From contig NZ_QFRU01000008.1 of the NCBI RefSeq assembly GCF_003184905.1, forward strand, positions 124,001-188,000: a stretch of DNA of 64,000 nt, in the 5' to 3' direction. Numbering within the stretch: position 1 is the stretch's first letter; every line of letters starts with the position of its first letter. The notes under the pieces are model-generated. The model searched no databases, was not told the DNA's origin, and was given only the letters and a program-made list of their open reading frames with translations. Both the position numbers and the translations under genes were made by a program. The DNA is from Bacillus sp. CGMCC 1.16541 (lineage in GTDB: Bacteria > Bacillota > Bacilli > Bacillales > Bacillaceae_H). Shown in pieces: positions 50,755 through 58,877 of the stretch.

Positions 50755-51030
50755 TAATGTATTCAAATATTGCCCAAGGAAGCCATAAAACAGGTTCAGT
50801 GCCTATATCATCATTACTATAATCACAATAGCGAGAAGCATCTTCAAGAGAAAGTATAAATTCATTTTGGTTCAAAGTGAATGTTTAGTTTGGAATTCCC
50901 TCGCTTGTTCTATCGTTGTAAATACCTGTAAAATCCCAAAACCCCTTCTTCAAGTTTATTTTCTCCCCATTTTTCTATTTCATTATAGGTGACTTGAGAA
51001 ATATTTAATTATTGAGCGTATTTAATTTTC
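50755..51030 (-). pseudogene. Decayed gene with frameshift and nonsense codon
   Basis: Three collinear pieces are readable on the minus strand. The first has VTYNEIEKWGENKLEEG. After a +1 shift comes FWDFTGIYNDRTSEGIPN, ending in TAA, and then in the same frame FTLNQNEFILSLEDASRY and EPVLWLPWAIFEYIK with a proper stop next to the terminator. A small soluble protein has been lost by at least two changes. The family was not recognised. Confidence 0.6.
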
Positions 51031-51099
51031 GCTTTACTTGACCTACCCCATAATACAGTTGTCTCAGGGTGAAAGTCACTCGACCTTTTTCTTTTACCC

Positions 51100-52782
51100 T
51101 CATCCAGTCTCACTCGTACGCCCCTCAATATCAGCTAACATGGCAATTGATGTAGACCGAATAAGGCGTGGGAGAACGTTAAACGTATAAGGCTTGTAAA
51201 CACGCTCTGTCCATTTATGCCCGTCTTTTCCATATACACCCATATTAACAGATGGAATATTCAATTCCCTCATTTCTTGGATTGGTAACGGAAACGTCGC
51301 ACTCATTTCTGGAAAATTCTCTACAAGTGACGCAATTTCTTCATCTGTTTCATGGATGGATAGAAAGCTTCCATCTGCTAAGTACGGAAAAAATCGTTTT
51401 AACTCAAACTCCTCACCTGTTTCGTAAGACATGGATTCCATTGACTCTTTTACAATTCGAGCTAAATTCCAATCACGTTCATTTTGTTCATTTAAATAGT
51501 TATGTGGCAAATATGGAGGCGCATAAAAAATAATGACTCTTGGCTTTTTATCTGGATCGAGTTGTTGAAGTGCCTCGACCATTTTAAATGACAACTGCCT
51601 TGCCTCTAGCCCTTTATTTTCTAAGATCACTTCCTGCATCACATGCTCAACATCGATTCCTTTTTGTATGAGCTCTTCTTTCAATTCTGCTAAGCTTGTC
51701 ACTTCTACATTCCATGAATAATTCTTTGGAGGTAAGCCCGTTCGCTTAATGAATTCTTGATAATTGTAATATAAAGTAGCCTCAACTTCTCTACATGCTT
51801 CCACCGCAACTGATTTTAGCTTATCCATTACTTCTTTGGCAGTTGCTTCATAAATAAAGTAGTTAAAATACAAAAAGCTTCTTTTAGCTGTCTGCACATT
51901 ATAAACATCTTTTTCATCTTTTTGATGAAGACAAGACGGTGGTAAAATCAATTCACCAGGAATGTTTTCGGCTAACTCAATGTTATTGTTCATTCGTCGA
52001 TTAATTTCAGATGAAATATAGGTCGGGTCAATTCCTGATAGCGTGTCTCCTACATGAGTTTCTCGTCCATAAATATAAAAGCTCGGCAACAACTTTCCTG
52101 CAGCTCCTGTATAAATATATCGCTTTTTATCACCATCATAGAGAGGGGTAATAAAATCGGTATTAATCGCGACAATATAGTCTAGTTGTTTTTCAACTTG
52201 TAGTCTTTTCAATTCTGCAAGCGACGCAATTACGCCTTTATGCTGACTTTCCTCGTCTGGGTTTGCCATAAATAAAAGGTTACCAGGAAGTTGAACTCGA
52301 TTCTCTGAGAAGTACAAGATATTTACTAAGTGAACCGCAATTCCACTTTGCATATCGACTGACCCTCGACCAAATAACCAATCTCCAGAATGAGCATCCT
52401 TTTTCACATCTTGATCAAACTCATATTGCTTAAAGAATGCTTCTAATCGATCCGAATGAAATGCGTAAGGCTTCAAGCTACCATAATCTTCAATCCCTAC
52501 CGTATCAATATGTGCATGATACAAAACGGTTTTGTTCGAAGTTGAATATCCCTGCACAAACGCAAACACATTTTTTCTACCAACCGGATCGTTCGGAATC
52601 AGTTGCTCCCAAACATGTGATGGATTCTTTTTAAAATAAGGAAATGTAAGAAGCACTTCCTTAATAAAATCCGCAACATGAACTTCTCCTTCAGTCCCAT
52701 TAATGCTATTAATTTCAATCAACTTTCGTGTAACCGCTTCAATTTGATCGTTCATTGTCATGTCTTTGATTTGTTCATACAT
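51100..52782 (-). CDS. rocB: RocB-like M20 metallopeptidase (arginine utilisation)
   Basis: The 560-residue protein is a long M20-family member of the RocB group. Metal-site elements are YHAHIDTVG (first His/Asp), RGSVDMQSG (bridging Asp) and ANPDEES (Glu pair), with a large insertion domain afterwards and the C-terminal LRELNIPSVNMGV-like segment. In B. subtilis RocB belongs to the arginine/ornithine degradation operon, though its exact reaction is unsettled. No other roc gene is nearby. The ATG at 52782 has AGGTG upstream. Confidence 0.92.
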   Translation of the reverse strand: MYEQIKDMTMNDQIEAVTRKLIEINSINGTEGEVHVADFIKEVLLTFPYFKKNPSHVWEQLIPNDPVGRKNVFAFVQGYSTSNKTVLYHAHIDTVGIEDYGSLKPYAFHSDRLEAFFKQYEFDQDVKKDAHSGDWLFGRGSVDMQSGIAVHLVNILYFSENRVQLPGNLLFMANPDEESQHKGVIASLAELKRLQVEKQLDYIVAINTDFITPLYDGDKKRYIYTGAAGKLLPSFYIYGRETHVGDTLSGIDPTYISSEINRRMNNNIELAENIPGELILPPSCLHQKDEKDVYNVQTAKRSFLYFNYFIYEATAKEVMDKLKSVAVEACREVEATLYYNYQEFIKRTGLPPKNYSWNVEVTSLAELKEELIQKGIDVEHVMQEVILENKGLEARQLSFKMVEALQQLDPDKKPRVIIFYAPPYLPHNYLNEQNERDWNLARIVKESMESMSYETGEEFELKRFFPYLADGSFLSIHETDEEIASLVENFPEMSATFPLPIQEMRELNIPSVNMGVYGKDGHKWTERVYKPYTFNVLPRLIRSTSIAMLADIEGRTSETG

Positions 52783-52932
52783 GATCGTTCACCTGCTTGT
52801 CTATGTCATTAACATCTGTTTCCATTATTTTAGCATATAAAACAGTGAGTAGTTTAAATTTTCAGAACAAAAATTCATTAGAATAGCGATTGACATGATA
52901 CACACAACCGCTATCCTCTCACAAACTTCTGT

Positions 52933-53169
52933 TTAAACCAAATTCGTAATACTTAAATAAAACATCGATACTGCAATGATAGGAAATAAAATACGATACA
53001 TCTTGTTGCTGTCATTTGGAAAAAACGTGCGAATTGTAAAATAAACACCCAATACAGCATACATGATATAGAAATACGGATCTTTTCCAATAAAAATAGC
53101 TAATAACCCAATGATAATGACAATAGCTCCGATAACATTTTCAACCATACGTGACTTTAAAATAACCAT
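52933..53169 (-). CDS. Three-helix small membrane protein
   Basis: The 78-residue protein has helices around VIGAIVIIIGLLAIFIG, YFYIMYAVLGVYFTIRTF and ILFPIIAVSMFYLSI. AGGAGG stands only one base from the ATG at 53169, so the ribosome may instead use a codon a little downstream. It follows the frameshifted gene at 53178 by eight bases. Function unknown. Confidence 0.6.
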   Translation of the reverse strand: MVILKSRMVENVIGAIVIIIGLLAIFIGKDPYFYIMYAVLGVYFTIRTFFPNDSNKMYRILFPIIAVSMFYLSITNLV

Positions 53170-53177
53170 TCCTCCTA

Positions 53178-53443
53178 CTATTCTTTCAGTCTATCTACAT
53201 ATTGTTTCACTTCTATTAAGGATAACCCTAACTCTTCTCTCGCTCGTTTCACTGCTCGAACCGTTTCATCGTTCTTTAACAATTCACGTACCTCTTCATC
53301 AACAGGATGCTCAGGTATATCCATATTCCCAGCTATACGTTTTACTAATCGTCTCGTAGCATCAACCTTTTTTCCACTTGATATAATCGACTTATCATTG
53401 AAAGAACAAGAACGACGAGTATTAAGAAGAAGAAAATCTCCAT
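53178..53443 (-). pseudogene. Membrane-anchored L7/L12-C-like protein gene with A6 frameshift
   Basis: From ATG at 53443 the frame encodes an anchor, MEIFFFLILVVLVLSMISR, then YQVEKR, and stops 14 residues later. A second, overlapping frame encodes KVDATRRLVKRIAGNMDIPE, continuing to REELGLSLIEVKQYVDRLKE, the alpha-beta motif of the ribosomal L7/L12 C-terminal domain. The two join perfectly if the run of six A residues at about 53367-53372 were seven. Proteins with this exact layout (N-terminal anchor, L7/L12-C-like tail) occur in bacilli. It is a frameshift mutation, a sequencing error, or slippage at the A run. Confidence 0.65.
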
Positions 53444-53654
53444 ACACCGTCCACCACCTTTACTTCTTATATTCTACTATGGAATACGTGATTTTCAAAT
53501 GAACACTTGGACAAAAATAAAAGCCCTTACCTAAAATAAATAGCGGTTCACTCTAAGGAGGCTCAGGAAAACAACAATCTAGTCTTACCACCTCTTTTTC
53601 ATCATCGCCTAATGAAACAAGAGATTATTTTAATACAAATAAAAAATACATGAT

Positions 53655-54560
53655 TTATTCACCATGTATTTTCTCAAAAAATGTCCACATAACACGACTC
53701 GCGTCAATGCCTGTTGGATCTGTATACGTACCTTCTCCTGTTCCACCAGACCACGCATGACCCATATGTGCGACCATATACTTCTCTAGCAGTACCGTTC
53801 CATCTTTACTTTTGTATTGGTACATCGTATACCTTTTACCTCCAGGAACTTCTCCACTAACTGTTTCATCTGCTTGATCCTGAATCCACCCATCTATCTT
53901 TCCATTTTCCACCAAGTCATTTGTTGCGATCCATTGTGTAATCACTTGATCACCGTTAATAGGTGCTACAATCGTGTCTGAATCACCTTGAAAAACAATA
54001 ACAGGCATGATTTTTCTATACGTTCCCATTGCTTCATATGCTTTTATGCCTTGCTCAGTCGGATCTGGCCCACCTTTAGCCATCGCCGTAAGCGCTTGTG
54101 TCACACTCGTTGCTGCTTTATATTCTAATCCTGCACTTACTCCAACACCTGAAAAAACATCTGGATATGTGACAGCAAGGACCACACTCATCGCTCCTCC
54201 TGCTGACAACCCTGCGATGTACACACGCTTTTCATTGATTCCATATGCTTCCTTCACTTCATTTACCATCCCAACAATAACGGCAGGCTCTCCTTCTCCA
54301 CGCTTTTGGTGTTGTGGATCAAACCAATTCCAACATTTATTAGGATTAGCAGACTTCGTTTGCTCAGGATACAAAACGACAAATTGATGTTCTTCTGCGA
54401 TAACATTCATATTGGTTCCCGCTGCAAAATCATCTGCATGCTGCGTACATCCGTGCAACATGACCATAAGCGGAAGCTTTATACCATCTTGATAAGAGCT
54501 TGGTATGTAAAGCTTATACTTCTTTCCTTCATACGCATGTGACGTAAATAAACCACTCAA
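53655..54560 (-). CDS. PHB-depolymerase-family esterase
   Basis: The 301-residue alpha/beta hydrolase belongs to the extracellular poly(3-hydroxybutyrate) depolymerase / feruloyl esterase family. The nucleophile is in AGLSAGGAMS, the Asp in QGDSDTIV and the His in MGHAWSGG; the oxyanion segment is MLHGCTQHADDF. A Sec signal is absent, so the enzyme may act inside the cell or leave by another route. The TTG start has AAAGGTG upstream. No phaC or other PHB gene is in the window, so the natural ester is unknown. Confidence 0.85.
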   Translation of the reverse strand: MSGLFTSHAYEGKKYKLYIPSSYQDGIKLPLMVMLHGCTQHADDFAAGTNMNVIAEEHQFVVLYPEQTKSANPNKCWNWFDPQHQKRGEGEPAVIVGMVNEVKEAYGINEKRVYIAGLSAGGAMSVVLAVTYPDVFSGVGVSAGLEYKAATSVTQALTAMAKGGPDPTEQGIKAYEAMGTYRKIMPVIVFQGDSDTIVAPINGDQVITQWIATNDLVENGKIDGWIQDQADETVSGEVPGGKRYTMYQYKSKDGTVLLEKYMVAHMGHAWSGGTGEGTYTDPTGIDASRVMWTFFEKIHGE

Positions 54561-54718
54561 GTGTTTTCACACCTTTCTCGTCTTTTGATAGATTGTCATA
54601 CAACCATTTATCATTACATGCAGCATTAGTTTCTAAACTATGTGAATATCCCCACTTTTATAATACGATTTTATTCTTTAAATTCCTTCATAGACCGGTA
54701 AGCTTTCTAAATAACTTT

Positions 54719-54750
54719 TTAGCATGTATTACCTCACAAAGTACATGCTA
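54719..54750. other. Inverted repeat upstream of the RQC-minor-like gene
   Basis: TTAGCATGTA and TACATGCTAA form a ten-base inverted repeat with a 12-base loop, 20 bases before the predicted promoter. It lacks a T run; it may be an operator or a terminator for upstream transcription. Confidence 0.4.
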
Positions 54751-54769
54751 AGCATGGCACATTCAAATT

Positions 54770-54797
54770 TTGTTCTTTCGTGCAAGAAGCGTAGAAT
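54770..54797 (+). promoter_or_regulatory. Promoter of the RQC-minor-like gene
   Basis: TTGTTC at 54770-54775 and TAGAAT at 54792-54797 are 16 bases apart, 28 bases from the start codon. Confidence 0.5.
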
Positions 54798-54824
54798 ACG
54801 AAGTACACGAAAGGAGTCAGAGTA

Positions 54825-56381
54825 ATGGCAGTACCTAAAAAGCTTTTAATTGACATTGAATCGTATCCACGGCTTACCTTTCTTCCGCTCGGTCGTAAAA
54901 ATAGATTTGTTCGTTCTTTAGCAAATGATTATACAAAAGGACTTTTAGCTCGTCTAAATAAAACTGTTGAAAAAGCACTTAACGATTATGAAGAAGAGGA
55001 TATTCGCCTACTTCAAATCTTCTTATACAATGAAGAAATAGGTGGTATTCCCATTCCTATAACGAAGCAGGAAGAAGTCTATCCTTACTTATGGAAAGCA
55101 GATGCATTTTTATGGAGAACCTTTAGTGAACAAAAAGGCATTCCTATTCACTCGCATGAGTTTGACGAAACATCGTTTGTTGAGATGACAAAAGAGCAAC
55201 TTGACGTCTATATAAAGCGAGTCGTGAAAAGCTACATGTTTTGCGCTCGTATTCATGACACAACACGCCAAGATTGGCTCGGTCATGTGAACAAACGATT
55301 TTACGAGCATCCTCTTGTTTCGCTTTATCATCGAAACAAAGAGGATATTTTAGCAATCGAGAATGTGAAAACATCACCTCTTCTCTTTTTAATGAAAGAT
55401 CCTGATCGAATAGCTTTTTGGCGAAGTCGGATTGAAGTGATGATGCGACCATTTCGTTCTATGCCTCTTCATGTATTTAATCACGGTGTGTTTTCTTGTC
55501 CTCACGAAATGAACATCGCCTTAAATGAACATGAAGAAACGATGCACATCTTATGTGACAAGTGTGAAATTGATGTTACTTACCACGTTGTCAATGATGT
55601 CGTTACGTTCAAACATGACTTTAACATTATGTTAACGAGTAAACGCCTTGCGACAACAAAGAGACAATTTGATGAGATTATTCAAACTAATTCTCATGTT
55701 ATGGATAAGCTTCATTTGCTTCAAAAATGGCAACAGCAACTGTTGAAACAACAGTCATTATTCAGTCAATTGAACGATATATGTTATCAAATCAACGAAT
55801 ACAAGTTTGAATCTAACTTGATGATTCAAACTCCACTGTTAGCTTTTTTATTTAAACTAAAACGGAGTTCAATACCGAACTCATCTGATGAGCTTATCAC
55901 ATTACCATGGTTCTCAAAGTGGCAACTTGATGATGTAGCAATGCTAAATGAAGGAAAGAAATTTGACCACTACTTAAAAGCAGAAAGGTTGACAGAATAT
56001 TTATCTGAATGCTTAAAAGAAGCGAGAGATATCCTAAAAGAAACAAAGAAATCACTCGTTACCAAACCTTTACAGATTGGTCGTATCAAGCTATCCCCTA
56101 CTCAATTGTGTTTGTTGTTACAACTTATCAAACAGATTAAAACAACGGAAACACAACAAACGTATATTGCTATTTTAAGCGGCAATCTTTCTAGTAATTT
56201 AAGGCGAAAACAATATGATCAACTAGATTCTTATAAAATATTGAAGCACCTAAAACCGAAGTACTTTCTGACCCTTTTTTCACAACTACAAGAATGGAAA
56301 TTGGTACAAAAAGAGCGAGTTGGATTTTCACTTACAATGAAAGGAGAATCGATCTTACAACTCTTTATTGATCATCAATAA
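54825..56381 (+). CDS. RQC-minor-1-like DNA-binding protein
   Basis: This 518-residue protein is of uncertain function. The C-terminal 110 residues (IGRIKLSPTQLCLLLQLIKQ to the end) form a winged helix like the RQC domain of RecQ helicases, including the SSNLRRKQYDQLDSYKILKH segment that resembles the RecQ wing. A central zinc-binding site is suggested by CPHEMN and CDKC. The first 200 residues are helical and unassigned. It matches the family I know as RQC-minor-1. No helicase motif is present. AAAGGAG precedes the ATG. Confidence 0.65.
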   Translation: MAVPKKLLIDIESYPRLTFLPLGRKNRFVRSLANDYTKGLLARLNKTVEKALNDYEEEDIRLLQIFLYNEEIGGIPIPITKQEEVYPYLWKADAFLWRTFSEQKGIPIHSHEFDETSFVEMTKEQLDVYIKRVVKSYMFCARIHDTTRQDWLGHVNKRFYEHPLVSLYHRNKEDILAIENVKTSPLLFLMKDPDRIAFWRSRIEVMMRPFRSMPLHVFNHGVFSCPHEMNIALNEHEETMHILCDKCEIDVTYHVVNDVVTFKHDFNIMLTSKRLATTKRQFDEIIQTNSHVMDKLHLLQKWQQQLLKQQSLFSQLNDICYQINEYKFESNLMIQTPLLAFLFKLKRSSIPNSSDELITLPWFSKWQLDDVAMLNEGKKFDHYLKAERLTEYLSECLKEARDILKETKKSLVTKPLQIGRIKLSPTQLCLLLQLIKQIKTTETQQTYIAILSGNLSSNLRRKQYDQLDSYKILKHLKPKYFLTLFSQLQEWKLVQKERVGFSLTMKGESILQLFIDHQ

Positions 56382-57004
56382 AGAGTTCTTAATTATCCAA
56401 ATTATAGGTTGATATAGTGGGAATAGAGATGCAATGGATGAGGAATCTAGATTCTACATGTGGAATACTTTGTAATGGTTGATTAAGTTGAGAATACCTA
56501 CTCATACAACTAAAGGAGAGGTATGTCTATTTACATCATACAAAGGAACACATGGTTCATGCTATAAAAGACCAAGCGGACACTTTTTCGGTGCCTGCTT
56601 TTTTGTCTCATCTGCATCTCACAATGATTGTTCCTTCATTTAGGAAGAATAAATAGGTGATAAGTAAGAAAATTGACATTGTGACAGGTGCAAGCCGCTC
56701 AAAAGGAATCGAAACTGCAATTTGCCGGGAGTTAGCGAAAAACGGGATTCAAAGGTCAGATTATCTACTCAAATGGTAGGTTTTGGGATTGATTAATAAC
56801 TATCTAAGCGCTCTATCGACTCTTACACCTTTTAAAAACACGAACAGTCCGCATCAAACAGATTCTTTCCATCTTTTGACGCGGTCTGTCTCTTTTCACT
56901 TTCCATTGACTTCAATAACTCATTTCCCACCACAATTTTCAATCATTATTTTGAGACAAAAAAACAGCACTCTCTATGAGAATACTGTCATTTCATATTC
57001 GTTT
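56382..57004. other. 623-base stretch holding only a gene fragment
   Basis: Apart from the SDR fragment at 56657-56779, no gene is supported. A hairpin, AAGCGGACAC with GTGCCTGCTT and a T run, lies at 56573-56605. The rest is AT-rich without recognisable motifs. Confidence 0.5.
56657..56779 (+). pseudogene. N-terminal fragment of a short-chain dehydrogenase
   Basis: A GTG-started frame encodes 40 residues with the Rossmann start IDIVTGASRSKGIETAICRE, then LAKNGI, and stops. This is the cofactor-binding beta-alpha unit (TGxxxxxGI) of SDR enzymes. The remaining 200 residues are gone. The glycine after GI is replaced by Glu, a further sign of decay. Confidence 0.6.
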
Positions 57005-57394
57005 CTACCTCGCAATCCGAATCAAGTCCATATCCCTACTCTCAACTCCTTTTGAGAACGTGAGCTTCGTTTTAAATTGATATGAAAAATCTTTTGTTGA
57101 AGCACCGATGGTAGAAGAGAGCTGAAACGTGAATGATAACTTGCTATGCTGCTCTGGATGAATATAGGTTGACGTTAAAATACTTGTTGTGTCGACGACT
57201 TCCTCTTCTCCTGTTCGATGATTTACTTTTACTAAATCACAATCAATACGCTTAATATGTTGTTCCGTTGTGCCACCTCTAATATCAAAGTAACCGTGAA
57301 TCGCGTCACCTGGTTTATACGTTGTCTTTGGTAATACTAAGTCAATTTGTGCAGATCCAACCCCTAAAAGGGACATATATTTTCTTAAAATCAA
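57005..57394 (-). CDS. Spo0M-like arrestin-fold protein
   Basis: The 129-residue protein opens (TTG start with AGGAGG eight bases upstream) as ILRKYMSLLGVGSAQIDLVL and continues YKPGDAIHGYFDIRGGT and KRIDCDLVKVN. This is the N-terminal arrestin-like beta-sandwich of Spo0M (SpoOM family). It is about half the length of B. subtilis Spo0M, but short versions of this kind exist in bacilli. It lies 31 bases behind the FbpB-like gene. It may act in sporulation control or cell division; the role is inferred from the family. Confidence 0.78.
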   Translation of the reverse strand: MILRKYMSLLGVGSAQIDLVLPKTTYKPGDAIHGYFDIRGGTTEQHIKRIDCDLVKVNHRTGEEEVVDTTSILTSTYIHPEQHSKLSFTFQLSSTIGASTKDFSYQFKTKLTFSKGVESRDMDLIRIAR

Positions 57395-57425
57395 TGTGAA
57401 ATCCTCCTGTAAAAAAAATAATAAA

Positions 57426-57584
57426 TTAGTGACTGAGATACTTATGCTTTTTCTTGTCGTGATATGCCTCAGTTGAATGAATATATTTTTCATCGATTCG
57501 TTTCTCAATTTGTTCAAGTTTCTTCTCATCTAGTAATATCGCTTCTTTATTTTCTCTGATTAATTGAAGAAATGATTTTTTCAT
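57426..57584 (-). CDS. FbpB-family small basic protein
   Basis: The 52-residue basic helical protein (MKKSFLQLIRENKEAILLDE, then KKLEQIEKRIDEKYIH) matches the FbpB family. In B. subtilis FbpB is Fur-controlled and assists the iron-sparing small RNA FsrA. Here the leader carries a manganese riboswitch and not an obvious Fur box. ATG at 57584 has GAGGGG ten bases upstream. It is first in the pair with the Spo0M-like gene. Confidence 0.72.
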   Translation of the reverse strand: MKKSFLQLIRENKEAILLDEKKLEQIEKRIDEKYIHSTEAYHDKKKHKYLSH

Positions 57585-57650
57585 CTGTTTGTTTCCCCTC
57601 TCATCAAATCGTAAACGGCCCACTACCTAATTAGTTGATGAAGAACAAAG

Positions 57651-57683
57651 AAAAAGACCTTCACCACACGTGGTAAAGGTCTT
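57651..57683 (-). terminator. Riboswitch-controlled terminator
   Basis: On the minus strand AAGACCTTTACC and GGTGAAGGTCTT pair around ACGTGT and are followed by TTTTTC. It lies 66 bases before the FbpB-like start. The first arm can instead pair with GGTAAAGGTCT at 57694-57704. Confidence 0.85.
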
Positions 57684-57710
57684 AAACGAAAACAGACCTT
57701 TACCTAGGTA

Positions 57711-57807
57711 GGTAAAGGTCTCGCTAACAACGCTACGTTGCCAACAACGCCGAGAGTGTATCACTCTGAAATGACGACGTTACTGTAAAAGCTACTCCCC
57801 TTTAGGG
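57711..57807 (-). ncRNA. yybP-ykoY manganese riboswitch aptamer
   Basis: Read on the minus strand the leader contains AAAGGGGAGTAGC, the internal GTCGTCATTTC, and the closing GTTAGCGAGACCTTTACC, which are the diagnostic parts of the yybP-ykoY class. P1 pairs AAAGG with CCTTT. The hairpin arm GAGTG/CACTC and the GGCGTTGTTGGCAACG arm fill the middle. The class senses Mn2+. Segment ACCTTTACC at the 3' edge competes with the P1 stem for the antiterminator. Confidence 0.92.
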
Positions 57808-57830
57808 AACCGATTCAACTGTATATCTGA

Positions 57831-57860
57831 ATTCTATGACAATTATAGATAGTTTGTCAA
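57831..57860 (-). promoter_or_regulatory. Promoter of the manganese-riboswitch transcript
   Basis: A perfect TTGACA (57860-57855) and TAGAAT (57836-57831) are 18 bases apart on the minus strand. The transcript would begin near 57824, just before the aptamer. Confidence 0.7.
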
Positions 57861-57878
57861 TCTAAATCTTAAAAATGA

Positions 57879-58859
57879 TTATTTTGCCTGCATATCTGCT
57901 TGGTGAAGGATCATGAGTTTTTCAAAAAGAGACGTACCGATTAGCAATTCCAACTCATTTAATTTTTTCTCGCTTGCTTGCATTGGTATCATATGAAATT
58001 GAACAAGGTTTACAACATCTCTTATCAACTCTTCATCATAACGTAACGTAAACAACCAATAAGCAGCTAGTTGCGCAGACACATGCTCATGACCAATGAA
58101 ATTGGCATACCTCGTTGGCTCTCCTTTATAATTCCGAAACGATTTACAAAATGCCTTTCCAATATCGTGAAAAAGCGCTGCCCATACCATCATCAGCAAA
58201 TCTTCACCCTTTACGTCCTCTTTTACTCTTTCATAAACATAATACGTATGACGACTCACCGAAAAGCTGTGATAAGATGAATCTTGTGGTAAGTGATAAA
58301 TATCTTTAAAGTCAGGTATCACTTGAGATAGTTCTAAAAATAACGTGTCATGATCTACATCTCCTAAAATAAGGTTTTCTAAAGAATGGCGTGAAGCTAC
58401 TACACTCGTAAAAGCAGGCTCTGTAAAACGAATCTCATGCCACCCTTCGTTTAAAATTGGCACTTGAAGTGATTTGTACATTCGCTCAATAACGTGCTCC
58501 CCTACTTTCCGATCCCTCTCTTCATTTCGGGATTTCGTTGTAGAAATATGTTCATTTACATAGTACGCAATTTTTTTGTCCGCCTTAATAACATATTGAA
58601 TCAGATGACGACGCTTTTTTCGTCCCACATTTGTTGCGTCATAAATAACCTTTTTTCCATCTGCTAATAAGGAATTAGCTCGTTCATTCATCGTCTCAAA
58701 AATAAGTTGATTATCTTCTTGATGACTCATATCTTGAAATAATTCTTCTCGAATTTCGTCAGATGAAAGAATCATCGCATCTTGTTCTTTGGCAAGCCTC
58801 TTTGCAAATGTCGACTTCCCGCTTCCAGGCAAACCCACAAGCATCATAAATGTTCCCAC
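57879..58859 (-). CDS. Polynucleotide kinase-HD phosphoesterase (RNA end healing)
   Basis: The protein is about 326 residues. The N-terminal half is a P-loop kinase (GLPGSGKST Walker A; SSDEIREEL and YDATNVGRKKR as substrate and lid elements) of the T4 polynucleotide-kinase type. The C-terminal half is an HD phosphohydrolase with SRHTYYV, the HD pair in ALFHDIGKAF, and IGHEHVS. The kinase would phosphorylate 5'-OH ends and the HD domain would remove 2',3'-cyclic or 3'-phosphates. The RNA ligase gene is nine to eighteen bases upstream. The GTG at 58859 is preferred, as AAAAGGA abuts the ATG at 58868. Confidence 0.85.
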   Translation of the reverse strand: MGTFMMLVGLPGSGKSTFAKRLAKEQDAMILSSDEIREELFQDMSHQEDNQLIFETMNERANSLLADGKKVIYDATNVGRKKRRHLIQYVIKADKKIAYYVNEHISTTKSRNEERDRKVGEHVIERMYKSLQVPILNEGWHEIRFTEPAFTSVVASRHSLENLILGDVDHDTLFLELSQVIPDFKDIYHLPQDSSYHSFSVSRHTYYVYERVKEDVKGEDLLMMVWAALFHDIGKAFCKSFRNYKGEPTRYANFIGHEHVSAQLAAYWLFTLRYDEELIRDVVNLVQFHMIPMQASEKKLNELELLIGTSLFEKLMILHQADMQAK

Positions 58860-58877
58860 GTTATTCATTCCTTTTCG

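Noticed and set aside
57651-57720. Considered the repeated AGACCTTTACC motifs as a dispersed repeat or a pair of ordinary terminators
   Set aside because: They are explained better as the switching arms of the manganese riboswitch, whose aptamer is directly upstream.
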